Counted from the first letter of the stretch, positions 7,840 to 16,983 are shown. The stretch is DNA of 64,000 nt from Streptomyces sp. M92 (GCF_028473745.1 NZ_CP101137.1:7616777-7680776); one strand, 5' to 3'. Numbers and translations are program-made. The notes: generated by a model from the letters alone, not told the origin.

Positions 7840-8310
7840 GGAGGGTGGTGGGACGGGGTCCGGGGCCGGGTCGGGGGCCGGAACCGGGGGCCGGGGCCGG
7901 GCCGGGGCCGGGGCCCAAGGCCGAGGCAGGCGCCTAAGACCGGGGCCTGGGCAGGGGCAGGCGCCAGACCCAGGTCAGGATCCGCAACCAGGTCTTGGGC
8001 ACGGGCCTGGGCAGGGGCAGGGCCGGTCCTGGGCAAGGGCCGGGCCAGGACCGAGTCCGGAGCCGGGCCCGGGGTCCAAGGCCGGGCCCGGGGCAGGGGC
8101 AGGCGCCAGACCCAGGGCAGGATCCGCAGCCAGGTCTTGGGCACGGGCCTCGTCCGGGGCAGGGCCGGTCCTGGGCAAGGGCCGGGCCCTGGCAGGAGCC
8201 GGGGCCAGGACCGGGCCCGGGGCCAGGTCCGGAGCCGAGGGCCGGGTCCGGAGCCGAGGGCCGGGTCCGGAGCCCAGGGCCGGGTCCGGAGCCCAGGGCC
8301 GGAGCCCTGG
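7840..8310. repeat. G-rich direct-repeat tract
   Basis: Roughly 470 bases of GGGCC-, GGGGC- and CAGGGCC-type words. Two long direct copies of about 94 bases begin at 7954 and 8096 (period 142) and share the segment CAGGCGCCAGACCCAGG and later GGTCTTGGGCACGGGCCT. At the right end a 19-base unit, GGAGCCGAGGGCCGGGTCC, recurs about four times from 8231 to 8306. All six frames are open by composition and would encode Gly/Pro/Arg/Ala repeats, so I do not call a gene. It separates the HAD gene from the membrane-protein gene on the same strand. Confidence 0.8.
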
Positions 8311-9327
8311 TCAGCCCCGTGGGTGGCGGGCCCGCCACAGGAGGTACAGGGCCGTGGCCACGGCCGCGGTGCGCAGGACCCAGGGCCAGGTCTCGGTGAC
8401 CGCGTCGTTCATGTGGCCCTCGGCGATGGGGGCGCCCCAGCGGCCCTCCGTGCGGCCCCACAGCCAGACGGCCCCGGCGGCGGCGACCGTGCCGGGCAGG
8501 CCCAGTACCGCCCACTTGGACTGAGCGGGCGTCAGGCGCCGGGAGAGGTAGGCGATGAGCCAGCCCAGGCCGAGCGGGACCAGGCTGCCCAGGACGGCGC
8601 CGGCGATCAGCAGGGCGGCGGCCAGGAGCAGCAGGGGGTTGTTCCAGCCGCCCTCGGGCCACAGTCGGGGCAGGCTGCGGCGACGGGACGCCGGCGCCTG
8701 CGCGGCGCCCACCTCCGCCGCCCCGGCCGCTTCGGCCTTCTCGGCGGCCGCCCGCTGCTCCCGTTCCTTCCGCTCGGCCTCGTCCCGTTCCCGCGGCGGG
8801 GGCTTGAGCAGGTCCGGGATCTCCACCCCGCCGACGAACCCGGGCACCTGGTCGCCGATGCCCCCGTACGGGCCGCTGTCCACCCGCCACCAGTCGCGCC
8901 GCGCCGCGCCGTCGCCCAGCTCGTGGGCGCCCGCCAGGTGCGGCGGGGATGCGGCCGGCGCCGGGGAGCCCTCGGGTGTGGTGGGGCGCGGGACGGCGCG
9001 GCGCAGGCCGCCCCCGCGCTTCTCCTTCTCGCGCGGCGCGCCGTCAGGCTGTTCGGGCACGGCGGTCGGCGGCGGCACCGGCTGCCGCGGGGCACCGCTC
9101 GTGCCGCCCGCCGCCTCCACGACGTCGTCGGGGCTGCCGAGCCGGTCCAGGATGCGGCGGACGGCGGCGGGACTGTCCACGACGGTCTTCGCCCGGCTCT
9201 TGTCGATCTCGCCCCGCAGTTCGGACACCAGCCGCATGCGGGTGGCCGACGGCAGCTGCCGCTGCTGGGCCACGTCGCCGACGCGGCTCAGATACTCGAA
9301 GACGACCTGGTCGCTCTCGATGCCCAC
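8311..9327 (-). CDS. Membrane protein with N-terminal HAAS-type domain
   Basis: 338 aa from a GTG start. The first 75 residues (EYLSRVGDVAQQRQLP, RMRLVSELRGEI, AVRRILDRLGSPDDVVEAAG) match the HAAS/DUF1700-like signalling domain common in actinobacteria. Then come a long proline- and charge-rich linker, an Ala/Glu-rich possible coiled coil (about 180-205), and a C-terminal membrane block with about four hydrophobic helices (NPLLLLAAALLIAGAVLGSL onward). HAAS proteins are usually paired with a PadR-like regulator; none is seen here. It is divergent from the helicase-associated gene, across a short spacer carrying a GGTACC pair. Confidence 0.78.
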   Translation of the reverse strand: MGIESDQVVFEYLSRVGDVAQQRQLPSATRMRLVSELRGEIDKSRAKTVVDSPAAVRRILDRLGSPDDVVEAAGGTSGAPRQPVPPPTAVPEQPDGAPREKEKRGGGLRRAVPRPTTPEGSPAPAASPPHLAGAHELGDGAARRDWWRVDSGPYGGIGDQVPGFVGGVEIPDLLKPPPRERDEAERKEREQRAAAEKAEAAGAAEVGAAQAPASRRRSLPRLWPEGGWNNPLLLLAAALLIAGAVLGSLVPLGLGWLIAYLSRRLTPAQSKWAVLGLPGTVAAAGAVWLWGRTEGRWGAPIAEGHMNDAVTETWPWVLRTAAVATALYLLWRARHPRG

Positions 9328-9464
9328 GAACGCCTCCGGGGCGGTGTGTTGTGGTACCCGTCGGACGAAGGTACCGAATCCTCCCGCGCTCGGCGGACAC
9401 CCCCGCGCACATCACCGGCGCACGCACCGCCCCACCGTCGTACCCACCCGCTACCGTGGGCCGG

Positions 9465-12047
9465 ATGAGCACCGAGGAGAAGTCCGCGGCCCCCCGGTCC
9501 CTCGCGGAGGCGCTCCGCGTCAGGGACGACGTCTCGCTGGCCGCCCTCCTGCGCAGCCGTCCCGACCTCGTCACCCCCGTCCCCACGGACCTCACGCAGC
9601 TCGCCACCCGCGCCGGCACCCGCGCCTCGGTCGTACGCGCCCTGGAGCGGCTGGACCGGTTCGCGCTGCAGGCGGCGGAGGCGCTGGCCGTGGCGGCGGA
9701 CCCGGCGCCGTACGAGGAGTTGCTGCGGCTCATGGCCGGTGACGAGGGCGACCCGGCCGTCACCGCCGCCCTGCCCCGCACCGTGGCACTGCTGCGCGAG
9801 CAGGCGCTGGTGTGGGGCGCCGACGACCGGCTGCGGCTGGTGCGCACCGCCCGCGAGCTGCTCGCGCCGTCCCCGCAGCACCCGTCCCCGACGGGCCTGG
9901 GGCCGACCGTGCGGGAGGCGACGGCGGGGATGTCGCCGGGGCGGATCCAGGAGATCCTCACCGCGGCGGGACTGGCCTCGACCCACGACTCCGTCTCCGC
10001 CGTGTCCGCGCTCGGCGAGCTGTTCGGCGACCGGGAGCGGATGGCGGCGCTGCTGGCCGCGCTGCCCGGGGAGTCCCGCCAGGTGCTGGAGCGGCTGATG
10101 TGGGGCCCGCCGTACGGGCAGGTAACCCATGACCCGGCGGCCCACCTGCGGGCGCTGCTCGACCGGGGCCTGCTGCTGCCGACCGCGCCCGGCACCGTCG
10201 TGCTGCCCCGCGAGGTCGCCCTGCACCTGCGCGCGGGCCGGGCGCACCGGACGCCGGAGCCGGTGCCGCCGCCGGTTCAGGCCGCGGCCACGCACCGTCC
10301 ACAGGTTGTGGACGCCACCGCGGCCGGGCAGGCGCTGGCCGCGCTGGCCACCGTCGACGAGCTGCTGAAGGAGTGGGACGAGGGCGGCCCGGCGGTGCTG
10401 CGGGCCGGCGGGCTGAGCGTGCGCGATCTGAAGCGGACGGCCGTCGCCCTGGACGTGCCCGAGCCGGTCGCCGCCTTCTGGGTGGAACTGGCCTACGCGG
10501 CCGGGCTGATCGCCTCCGACGGCGAGGCCGACGAGCGGTACGCGGCGACCCCGGCGTACGACGAGTGGCGCGAGCTGCCGCCGGCCGAGCGGTGGGCGCT
10601 GCTGGCCGAGTCGTGGCTGACGGCGACCCGCACGCCGGGCGTGGTCGGCGGGCGGGACGCGAAGGACCGTACGCTCTCGGCGCTCGGCCCGAACCTGGAC
10701 CGTTCGGCGGCGCCGGAGGTACGGCACCGGGTGCTGGCCCTGCTGGCGGGGCTGCCCGAGGGCGCCTCGCCCGACGGGGAGTCGGTGCTGGCCCGGCTGC
10801 GCTGGGAACGCCCCCTGCGCGGGCCCCAGCGGGAGCAGCGGGAGAAGCGGGACGACGACCTGCGCACCCGGCTCGCCCGGTGGACGCTGTCCGAGGCGGA
10901 GCTGCTGGGCGTCACCGGGCGCGGTGCGCTCGCGGCACCCGGCCGGGCGCTGATCGGGGCGCCGGAGCCGGTCCGTCCGGCGGCGGAGCACGAGCCTGAG
11001 CCCGCGGGCCCCGGCGACAAGCTTCCCGTCCACCACCACCGCACGCCCCCCGTGCCCGCCCCCGCGACCCCCGCCGAGCAGGCCGCCGCCACCGCTGCCG
11101 CCGCCCGGCTGCTCGCGCCGCTCTTCCCCGAGCCGCTGGACCACGTGCTGCTCCAGGCCGACCTGACGGCGGTGGCGCCGGGGCCGCTGGAGCGGGAGCT
11201 GGCCGACGTGCTGGGGGTGCTCGCGGACGTGGAGTCGAAGGGCGGGGCGACCGTCTACCGGTTCACGCCGGGCTCGGTGCGGCGCGCGCTGGACGCCGGG
11301 CAGAGCGCCGCCGACCTGCACGCCTTCCTGGCCCGGCACTCCCGCACGCCGGTTCCGCAGCCGCTGACGTACCTGATCGACGACGTGGCCCGGCGGCACG
11401 GGCGGCTGCGGGTGGGCGCGGCCTCGGCGTACGTGCGCTGCGACGACGACGCGACGCTGGACGAGATCCTGGCCGACAAGCGGGCCGCCGGCCTCGGCCT
11501 GCGCCGCCTCGCGCCGACCGTGCTGGCCGCGCAGGCCGATCCGGCGGCGCTGCTGGAGGGGCTGCGGGCGATGGGGTTCGCGCCGGCCGCGGAATCCGCC
11601 GCAGGTGACGTGCTGATCGCCCGCGCCGACGCCCACCGCACCCCGCCGCGTGCGGCGCCCCAGCCGGTCCCGGACGGTCCGCCGGTCCCCGACGACACCC
11701 TCCTGTCGGCCGCGGTCCGCGCCATCCGGGCCGGCGACCTCGCCTCCACGACGCCGCGCAAGCCGGGCGCCGGGGAGGGTGCGGGCGGCGGCCCGGCGGC
11801 GGACGGCGAACTGCCCCGCACGAGCGCCGCCGAGACCCTCGCCACCGTGCAGGCGGCGGCACTGACCGGCGAGGCGCTGTGGATCGGCTACGTGAACGCG
11901 GAGGGCGCCGCCAGCCAGCGCGTCATCGCGCCGATCCGGGTGGAGGGCGGCTTCGTGACGGCGTACGACCACACGGCGGACGAGGTACGCACCTACCCGC
12001 TGCACCGGGTCACGGGCGTGGCCGAACTGGCCGACGACGCGCCCTGA
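9465..12047 (+). CDS. Helicase-associated-domain protein with WYL-like C-terminus
   Basis: 860 aa from an ATG; an open frame extends further upstream but covers the divergent membrane gene. It lacks Walker motifs. The N-terminal half is winged-helix-like (LTQLATRAGTRASVVRALERL), the centre matches the 'helicase C-terminal-associated' family (VRDLKRTAVALDVPEPVAAFW), and the region around 680-800 resembles the XPB-associated domain (LIDDVARRHGRLRVGAASAY). The end (GEALWIGYVNAEGAASQRVI to YPLHRVTGVAELAD) is WYL-like. Such proteins are usually encoded beside an XPB-type helicase, as here (next large gene), which suggests a common role in DNA or transcription-coupled processes. The function is not established. 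Confidence 0.82.
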   Translation: MSTEEKSAAPRSLAEALRVRDDVSLAALLRSRPDLVTPVPTDLTQLATRAGTRASVVRALERLDRFALQAAEALAVAADPAPYEELLRLMAGDEGDPAVTAALPRTVALLREQALVWGADDRLRLVRTARELLAPSPQHPSPTGLGPTVREATAGMSPGRIQEILTAAGLASTHDSVSAVSALGELFGDRERMAALLAALPGESRQVLERLMWGPPYGQVTHDPAAHLRALLDRGLLLPTAPGTVVLPREVALHLRAGRAHRTPEPVPPPVQAAATHRPQVVDATAAGQALAALATVDELLKEWDEGGPAVLRAGGLSVRDLKRTAVALDVPEPVAAFWVELAYAAGLIASDGEADERYAATPAYDEWRELPPAERWALLAESWLTATRTPGVVGGRDAKDRTLSALGPNLDRSAAPEVRHRVLALLAGLPEGASPDGESVLARLRWERPLRGPQREQREKRDDDLRTRLARWTLSEAELLGVTGRGALAAPGRALIGAPEPVRPAAEHEPEPAGPGDKLPVHHHRTPPVPAPATPAEQAAATAAAARLLAPLFPEPLDHVLLQADLTAVAPGPLERELADVLGVLADVESKGGATVYRFTPGSVRRALDAGQSAADLHAFLARHSRTPVPQPLTYLIDDVARRHGRLRVGAASAYVRCDDDATLDEILADKRAAGLGLRRLAPTVLAAQADPAALLEGLRAMGFAPAAESAAGDVLIARADAHRTPPRAAPQPVPDGPPVPDDTLLSAAVRAIRAGDLASTTPRKPGAGEGAGGGPAADGELPRTSAAETLATVQAAALTGEALWIGYVNAEGAASQRVIAPIRVEGGFVTAYDHTADEVRTYPLHRVTGVAELADDAP

Positions 12048-12244
12048 CGCGCCCTCCACCGCCCTCTCACGCGCCCCTCCGGCACCCTCGTACGCGCCCC
12101 CCTTTCGGGGGTACGGGCCGGATCATGCACGCCACGCCGGGTGATTAGCACCTGAGAGGGAGCTTTTTTCATAATCCGCATCGATTTTTCGGCGGTCGGG
12201 CAGCCACCGGGTGTCCTGCACACCGAACCGGAAGGAACCATCCG

Positions 12245-12361
12245 ATGCGTGCCGTTCGTCGAGTCGCCACCGTCCTGACCTCCACCGCCGCGATGATCGC
12301 GGCGTTCGCCGCCGAGGCCGCCGCGGTCGGCATCGACCTCGGTGGAGGCGTGGTCCTCTGA
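12245..12361 (+). CDS. Tiny secreted or membrane peptide (38 aa)
   Basis: A 38-codon frame with a strong ribosome site (GGAAGGA, 8 bases before ATG). The product has a basic start (MRAVRRVATVLTSTAAMIAA), a hydrophobic core ending FAAEAAA, and a short Gly-rich tail GIDLGGGVVL, so nearly the whole chain is a signal-peptide-like helix. The upstream sequence is unusually AT-rich (TTTTTTCATAAT near 12164-12175, ATTTTTC near 12183) and probably holds its promoter. I do not recognise the family. Confidence 0.5.
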   Translation: MRAVRRVATVLTSTAAMIAAFAAEAAAVGIDLGGGVVL

Positions 12362-12396
12362 CCGCTGGCTGAGATCCGCGTTCACGCCCCCTGACG

Positions 12397-12432
12397 GCGG
12401 GCCGGGCCCCAGCCCCCCTGGGCCCGGCCCGC
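12397..12432 (+). terminator. Strong 13-bp stem-loop terminator
   Basis: Perfect inverted repeat GCGGGCCGGGCCC / GGGCCCGGCCCGC with a 10-base loop, followed by TTTCCCC. It lies 35 bases after the stop of the 38-aa peptide and before the next small ORF, so it should separate the two or attenuate read-through between them. Confidence 0.75.
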
Positions 12433-12470
12433 TTTCCCCATCGGCCTCCCCGTCTCCCGAAAGGCACGTC

Positions 12471-12683
12471 ATGCGCTCCAAGCTCCCCGATCCGGACCGC
12501 GCCGCCCGTTCCGCCGTGGCCGTCTCCGTCGCCGCCCTGATCACCGCCGCCGCGCTGTTCGGCGCCCTCGCCCCCAAGGCCGCCGCGCTGCCCCAGCCGC
12601 TGCCGGCCACCACGGTGGAGTCCCTGGTCACCGAGGGGGTCACGGTCGAGGGACCGCTGGTCAACAACATCTCCCTGCGCTAG
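12471..12683 (+). CDS. Small secreted peptide (70 aa)
   Basis: Starts at an ATG eight bases after AAAGG. The chain has a charged n-region (MRSKLPDPDRAARS), a 25-residue hydrophobic helix (AVAVSVAALITAAALFGALA) and an AxA-type cleavage site (PKAAALPQP), leaving a mature peptide of about 30 residues, LPATTVESLVTEGVTVEGPL to NNISLR. It lies between two helicase genes on the same strand but looks unrelated to them. The family is not recognised. Codon third positions are GC-rich and host-like, which supports a real gene. Confidence 0.6.
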   Translation: MRSKLPDPDRAARSAVAVSVAALITAAALFGALAPKAAALPQPLPATTVESLVTEGVTVEGPLVNNISLR

Positions 12684-12766
12684 GGAACGGCCCGCCGGGA
12701 CGATCAGGCACACTGGACTGTTGGCCGAGCCGCCGTCGGCCGTACGCACGCGAAAGGGTGCCGCCC

Positions 12767-14404
12767 GTGAATGGTCCGCTGATCGTCCAGTCCGACAAGA
12801 CCCTGCTCCTAGAGGTCGACCACGAGCAGGCCGCCGACTGCCGTCGGGCCATCGCGCCCTTCGCCGAACTGGAGCGGGCGCCGGAGCACATCCACACCTA
12901 CCGGGTGACCCCGCTGGGCCTGTGGAACGCGCGGGCGGCGGGCCACGACGCCGAGCAGGTCGTCGACGCGCTCGTCGAGTACAGCCGCTACCCGGTGCCG
13001 CACGCGCTGCTCGTCGACATCGCCGAGACGATGGACCGCTACGGCCGCCTCACCCTCTCCAAGCACCCGGCGCACGGCCTGGTCCTGACGACCACCGACC
13101 GGCCGGTCCTCGAGGAGGTCCTGAAGTCGAAGCGGATCGCGCCGCTGGTCGGCGCCCGCATCGACCCCGACACGGTGGCCGTGCACCCCTCCGAGCGGGG
13201 GCAGATCAAGCAGACGCTGCTGAAGCTCGGCTGGCCCGCCGAGGATCTCGCCGGGTACGTCGACGGCGAGGCGCACCCGATCGAACTGGCGGAGGACGGC
13301 TGGGCGCTGCGCCCGTACCAGAAGCAGGCGGTGGAGAACTTCTGGCACGGCGGCAGCGGTGTCGTCGTGCTCCCCTGCGGCGCGGGCAAGACGCTGGTCG
13401 GCGCCGGTTCGATGGCGCAGGCGAAGTCGACGACGCTGATCCTGGTCACCAACACGGTCTCCGCCCGGCAGTGGAAGCACGAGCTGGTCAAGCGCACCTC
13501 GCTGACCGAGGACGAGATCGGCGAGTACAGCGGGACCAGGAAGGAGATCCGTCCGGTCACCATCGCCACGTACCAGGTGCTGACGACGCGGCGGAAGGGC
13601 GTCTACCCGCACCTGGAGCTGTTCGACTCCCGGGACTGGGGGCTGATCGTCTACGACGAGGTGCACCTGCTGCCGGCGCCGGTCTTCAAGTTCACCGCGG
13701 ACCTCCAGGCCCGCCGCCGCCTCGGCCTGACCGCGACCCTGGTGCGCGAGGACGGCCGCGAGTCGGACGTGTTCTCCCTGATCGGGCCCAAGCGCTTCGA
13801 CGCTCCCTGGAAGGAGATCGAGGCGCAGGGCTACATCGCGCCCGCCGACTGCGTGGAGGTCCGGGTCAACCTCACCGACTCCGAGCGGCTCGCGTACGCC
13901 ACCGCCGAGGCGGAGGAGAAGTACCGGTTCTGCGCGACGACCGACACCAAGCGGAAGGTGACGGAGGCGATCGTGCGGCGTTTCGCCGGGCAGCAGATCC
14001 TCGTCATCGGCCAGTACATCGACCAGCTGGACGAGCTGGGGGAGCACCTGGGCGCGCCGGTCATCAAGGGCGACACGTCCAACGCCCAGCGGGAGAAGCT
14101 CTTCGAGTCCTTCCGGCAGGGCGAGATCAGCGTGCTGGTCGTGTCGAAGGTCGCGAACTTCTCGATCGACCTGCCGGAGGCGACGGTCGCGATCCAGGTG
14201 TCGGGCACCTTCGGGTCCCGGCAGGAGGAGGCGCAGCGCCTGGGCCGGGTGCTGCGGCCGAAGTCCGACGGCCACCAGGCGCACTTCTACTCGGTCGTCG
14301 CCCGCGACACCCTCGACCAGGACTTCGCCGCCCACCGCCAGCGCTTCCTGGCGGAACAGGGCTACGCCTACCGGATCATGGACGCGGACGACATCCTCGG
14401 CTGA
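12767..14404 (+). CDS. XPB/Rad25-like DNA repair helicase
   Basis: 545 aa. Superfamily 2 helicase of the bacterial XPB type, which unwinds DNA with 3'-5' polarity. An N-terminal damage-recognition-like domain (HIHTYRVTPLGLWNARAAGH) precedes the helicase core: Walker A PCGAGKT (203-209), motif II DEVH (297-300), motif III LTATL, motif V region VVSKVANFSIDLPEA and motif VI EAQRLGRVLRPK. I chose the GTG at 12767 (MNGPLIVQSDKTLLLEV), since AAAGGG lies 8 bases upstream; the GTG nine bases earlier would overlap that ribosome site. It shares strand and neighbourhood with the helicase-associated WYL-like gene. Confidence 0.92.
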   Translation: MNGPLIVQSDKTLLLEVDHEQAADCRRAIAPFAELERAPEHIHTYRVTPLGLWNARAAGHDAEQVVDALVEYSRYPVPHALLVDIAETMDRYGRLTLSKHPAHGLVLTTTDRPVLEEVLKSKRIAPLVGARIDPDTVAVHPSERGQIKQTLLKLGWPAEDLAGYVDGEAHPIELAEDGWALRPYQKQAVENFWHGGSGVVVLPCGAGKTLVGAGSMAQAKSTTLILVTNTVSARQWKHELVKRTSLTEDEIGEYSGTRKEIRPVTIATYQVLTTRRKGVYPHLELFDSRDWGLIVYDEVHLLPAPVFKFTADLQARRRLGLTATLVREDGRESDVFSLIGPKRFDAPWKEIEAQGYIAPADCVEVRVNLTDSERLAYATAEAEEKYRFCATTDTKRKVTEAIVRRFAGQQILVIGQYIDQLDELGEHLGAPVIKGDTSNAQREKLFESFRQGEISVLVVSKVANFSIDLPEATVAIQVSGTFGSRQEEAQRLGRVLRPKSDGHQAHFYSVVARDTLDQDFAAHRQRFLAEQGYAYRIMDADDILG

Positions 14405-14419
14405 CGCTCGGGCTCGGTC

Positions 14420-14605
14420 TCAGCGGCGGCGGACGCCGGCCTCCTCGCCGTACTCGCCGAGGATGACGACGTCGAAGGCGGCACCCGCGAACACCCGCAC
14501 GGCGCGCACGGCGTCGCCGAGCCGGTGCCGGTGGCTGCCGGCCACGGGCGTGGCACCGGACGCGCGGCCCGGTGCCGGGGCGGGGGAGATGGTTGCTGCA
14601 CTCAT
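14420..14605 (-). CDS. Small conserved-looking protein, unknown function
   Basis: 61 aa from an ATG with GGAG just upstream. The N-terminal half is Ala/Pro-rich; the C-terminal half (HRLGDAVRAVRVFAGAAFDV then VILGEYGEEAGVRRR) looks like a compact alpha-beta segment with good codon bias and is the reason I call it. It is convergent with the XPB-like helicase, 15 bases apart. An in-frame ATG 36 bases further upstream is possible. No known domain is recognised. Confidence 0.5.
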   Translation of the reverse strand: MSAATISPAPAPGRASGATPVAGSHRHRLGDAVRAVRVFAGAAFDVVILGEYGEEAGVRRR

Positions 14606-14765
14606 GTCTCCATGGTGCGACTGCCCGCCCCCGACCGGCATCGGTCTGCGGGCCCAATCCCCGGCGTCCCGCGCTACGACCGTGGAGGGAGCGCGTCCCC
14701 CGAGAGCGGGAGGCGCGAACCCCTAGGGGTCGGGCCAGGTGAAACGGCGGGGCACGAAAAAAGCG

Positions 14766-14796
14766 TTGGCCCGTGTCCCGGCCGCTCCCCTAGAAT
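14766..14796 (+). promoter_or_regulatory. Candidate promoter of the HelD-like gene
   Basis: A clear -10 hexamer TAGAAT (14791-14796) follows a TTGGCC -35-like element with a 19-base spacer, in an otherwise GC-rich stretch 120 bases upstream of the helicase start. The spacer is longer than ideal. I did not see a copy of the rifampicin-associated element described upstream of some actinobacterial helD genes. Confidence 0.4.
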
Positions 14797-14917
14797 CTCC
14801 GCTCTTGCCCGCCTCCCCACGGAGCGCCGCCGACCGGACGGAAACCGGCCGGTCCACCGCGCGCGGAACCGCGCCCACCACCGCAGGTCATACCGCAGGT
14901 CATCCGGAGGCACCCCC

Positions 14918-16963
14918 TTGTCCACGCCCGTCCACGACGACCCCCTCGCCAAAGAGCGCTCCCACCTCGCCGCGTCGCGCTCCGCCCTGCGGGCCATGCG
15001 GGAGGACGTCGAGTCCCTCGACATCACCGACGTCACCGCGAACTGGGTCAACGCCGCCGTGCTGGAGAGCCAGATCGAGGAGCGCATCAAGGCACTGGCC
15101 GACCTGAGCGAGACGCCGCTGTTCTTCGGGCGGCTCGACTACCTGCACTCCCCCCGTGCCGAGCAGGCGGAGGGCGCGGACGGCGAGCGCTTCTACGTGG
15201 GACGCCGGCACGTGCACGACGCGGACGGCGACCCGATGGTGATCGACTGGCGGGCGCCGGTCTCGCAGCCGTTCTACCAGGCGTCGAAGAAGAACCCGCT
15301 GGACGTCGCCCTGCGCCGCCGCTTCGGCTACACCGGCGGCGACCTCACGGCGTACGAGGACGAGCACCTGTCGGACCCGGCCGAGGCCGAGACCACCAGC
15401 AAGCTGCTCCAGCAGGAGATCGAGCGGCCCCGCGTCGGCCCGATGCGGGACATCGTGGCGACCATCCAGCCCGAGCAGGACGAGATCGTGCGCGCCGGGC
15501 TCTCGGGGTCGGTCTGCGTGCAGGGCGGCCCCGGCACCGGGAAGACCGCCGTGGGCCTGCACCGGGTCGCCTACCTCCTCTACGCCCACCGCGAGCGCCT
15601 GGCCCGCACCGGCACCCTCGTCATCGGCCCGAACCGCTCCTTCCTGCACTACATCGAGCAGGTCCTCCCGGCGCTGGGCGAGCTGACGGTCCGCCAGGCC
15701 ACGGTGGACGACCTGGTGGCGCACGTCGAGGTGCGCGGCGTCGACGAGGCGGCGACGGCGGTGATCAAGGGTGACGCGCGGATGGCGCGGGTGCTGCGCC
15801 GGGCCCTGTACTCGCACGTCACCCTGCCCACCGAGGGCGTCGTCGTGGTGCGCGGCTCGCGGCGCTGGCGGGTGGCGGCGTACGAGCTGGAGGGGATCGT
15901 CCGTGAACTGCTCGCCCGCGACATCCGCTACGGCGCCGCCCGCGAGGCCCTTCCGCAGCGCGTCGCGCACGCCGTGCTGGTGCAGATGGAGCGGGCGGGC
16001 GAGGCGCCGGACGACCGGGTGCAGAACGCGGTGGCGCGCAACGCCGCCGTGAAGGCGGTGGTGAAGACCGTCTGGCCGCAGGTCGACCCCGCCAAGCTCG
16101 TCCTGCGCCTGCTGACCGACGCGGAGTTCCTCGCCGAGCACGCGGACGGCGTCCTCACCGAGGAGGAGCAGAAGGCGGTGCTGTGGACGAAGCCGGCCCG
16201 CTCGGTGAAGTCGGCCAAGTGGTCGCCCGCCGACGCCGTGCTCATCGACGAGGCCACCGACCTGATCGAGCGCACCCACTCCCTCGGGCACGTGGTCCTC
16301 GACGAGGCGCAGGACCTGTCCCCCATGCAGTACCGGGCGGTGGGCCGGCGCTGCTCCACCGGCTCGGTGACGGTCCTGGGCGACCTGGCGCAGGGCACGA
16401 CTCCGTGGGCGACCCGCAGCTGGGCCGAGGCGCTGGCCCACCTGGGCAAGGACGGGGCGGTGGTCGAGGAGCTGACGGCCGGTTTCCGCGTGCCGACGGA
16501 CGTGATCGCGTACGCGTCCCGGCTGCTGCCGCACATCGCGCCGGGGCTGACGCCGGTGGCGTCGATCCGTGAGAACCCGGGGTTCTTCGACGTCCGGGGG
16601 ACGGACGCCGGTACGGCGGACGTGGTGAAGGCCTGCGCCGAGCTGCTGGAGCGGGAGGGTTCGGTCGGCCTGATCGCCGCCGACGCGCGGGTGCCGGAGC
16701 TGGCGGCGGCCCTCGGGTCGGCGGGCATCGGCTTCGTCGGCCCCGGCGAGGAGACCACCCGCGCCACCCGCCTGACCCTGGTCCCGGCCTCGCTGGCCAA
16801 GGGCCTGGAGTACGACTACGTGGTCCTGGACGAGCCGCGTGCGGTGGTCGACGGCGAACCGGACGAGCGGGCGGGGCTGCGGCGGCTGTACGTCTGCCTG
16901 ACCCGCGCGGTGTCGGGCCTGATCGTGACCCACGGGGCGGACCTGCCACCGCAGCTGACCTGA
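14918..16963 (+). CDS. helD: HelD-like UvrD/Rep-family helicase
   Basis: 681 aa. HelD proteins bind RNA polymerase and remove it from DNA or recycle it; some actinobacterial members protect against rifampicin. The N-terminal helical arm (ERSHLAASRSALRAMREDVE, SQIEERIKAL) should enter the polymerase secondary channel. The superfamily 1 ATPase core has Walker A GGPGTGKT (203-210), Walker B VVLDEAQDLSPMQ, motif III LGDLAQGTTPWA, and the terminal motif LRRLYVCLTRAVSGL. The TTG start at 14918 is chosen because GGAGG (14906-14910) is at ideal distance and no ATG is near. The gene is monocistronic, followed by a dispersed repeat. Confidence 0.88.
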   Translation: MSTPVHDDPLAKERSHLAASRSALRAMREDVESLDITDVTANWVNAAVLESQIEERIKALADLSETPLFFGRLDYLHSPRAEQAEGADGERFYVGRRHVHDADGDPMVIDWRAPVSQPFYQASKKNPLDVALRRRFGYTGGDLTAYEDEHLSDPAEAETTSKLLQQEIERPRVGPMRDIVATIQPEQDEIVRAGLSGSVCVQGGPGTGKTAVGLHRVAYLLYAHRERLARTGTLVIGPNRSFLHYIEQVLPALGELTVRQATVDDLVAHVEVRGVDEAATAVIKGDARMARVLRRALYSHVTLPTEGVVVVRGSRRWRVAAYELEGIVRELLARDIRYGAAREALPQRVAHAVLVQMERAGEAPDDRVQNAVARNAAVKAVVKTVWPQVDPAKLVLRLLTDAEFLAEHADGVLTEEEQKAVLWTKPARSVKSAKWSPADAVLIDEATDLIERTHSLGHVVLDEAQDLSPMQYRAVGRRCSTGSVTVLGDLAQGTTPWATRSWAEALAHLGKDGAVVEELTAGFRVPTDVIAYASRLLPHIAPGLTPVASIRENPGFFDVRGTDAGTADVVKACAELLEREGSVGLIAADARVPELAAALGSAGIGFVGPGEETTRATRLTLVPASLAKGLEYDYVVLDEPRAVVDGEPDERAGLRRLYVCLTRAVSGLIVTHGADLPPQLT

Positions 16964-16983
16964 GCTGCGGGCAGTCGTACTCG

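Noticed and set aside
7747..9468. Very long plus-strand frame (573 codons) through the G-rich tract
   Set aside because: Composition-driven open frame of Gly/Pro/Arg/Ala repeats that overlaps real minus-strand genes at both ends; no domain and no ribosome site.
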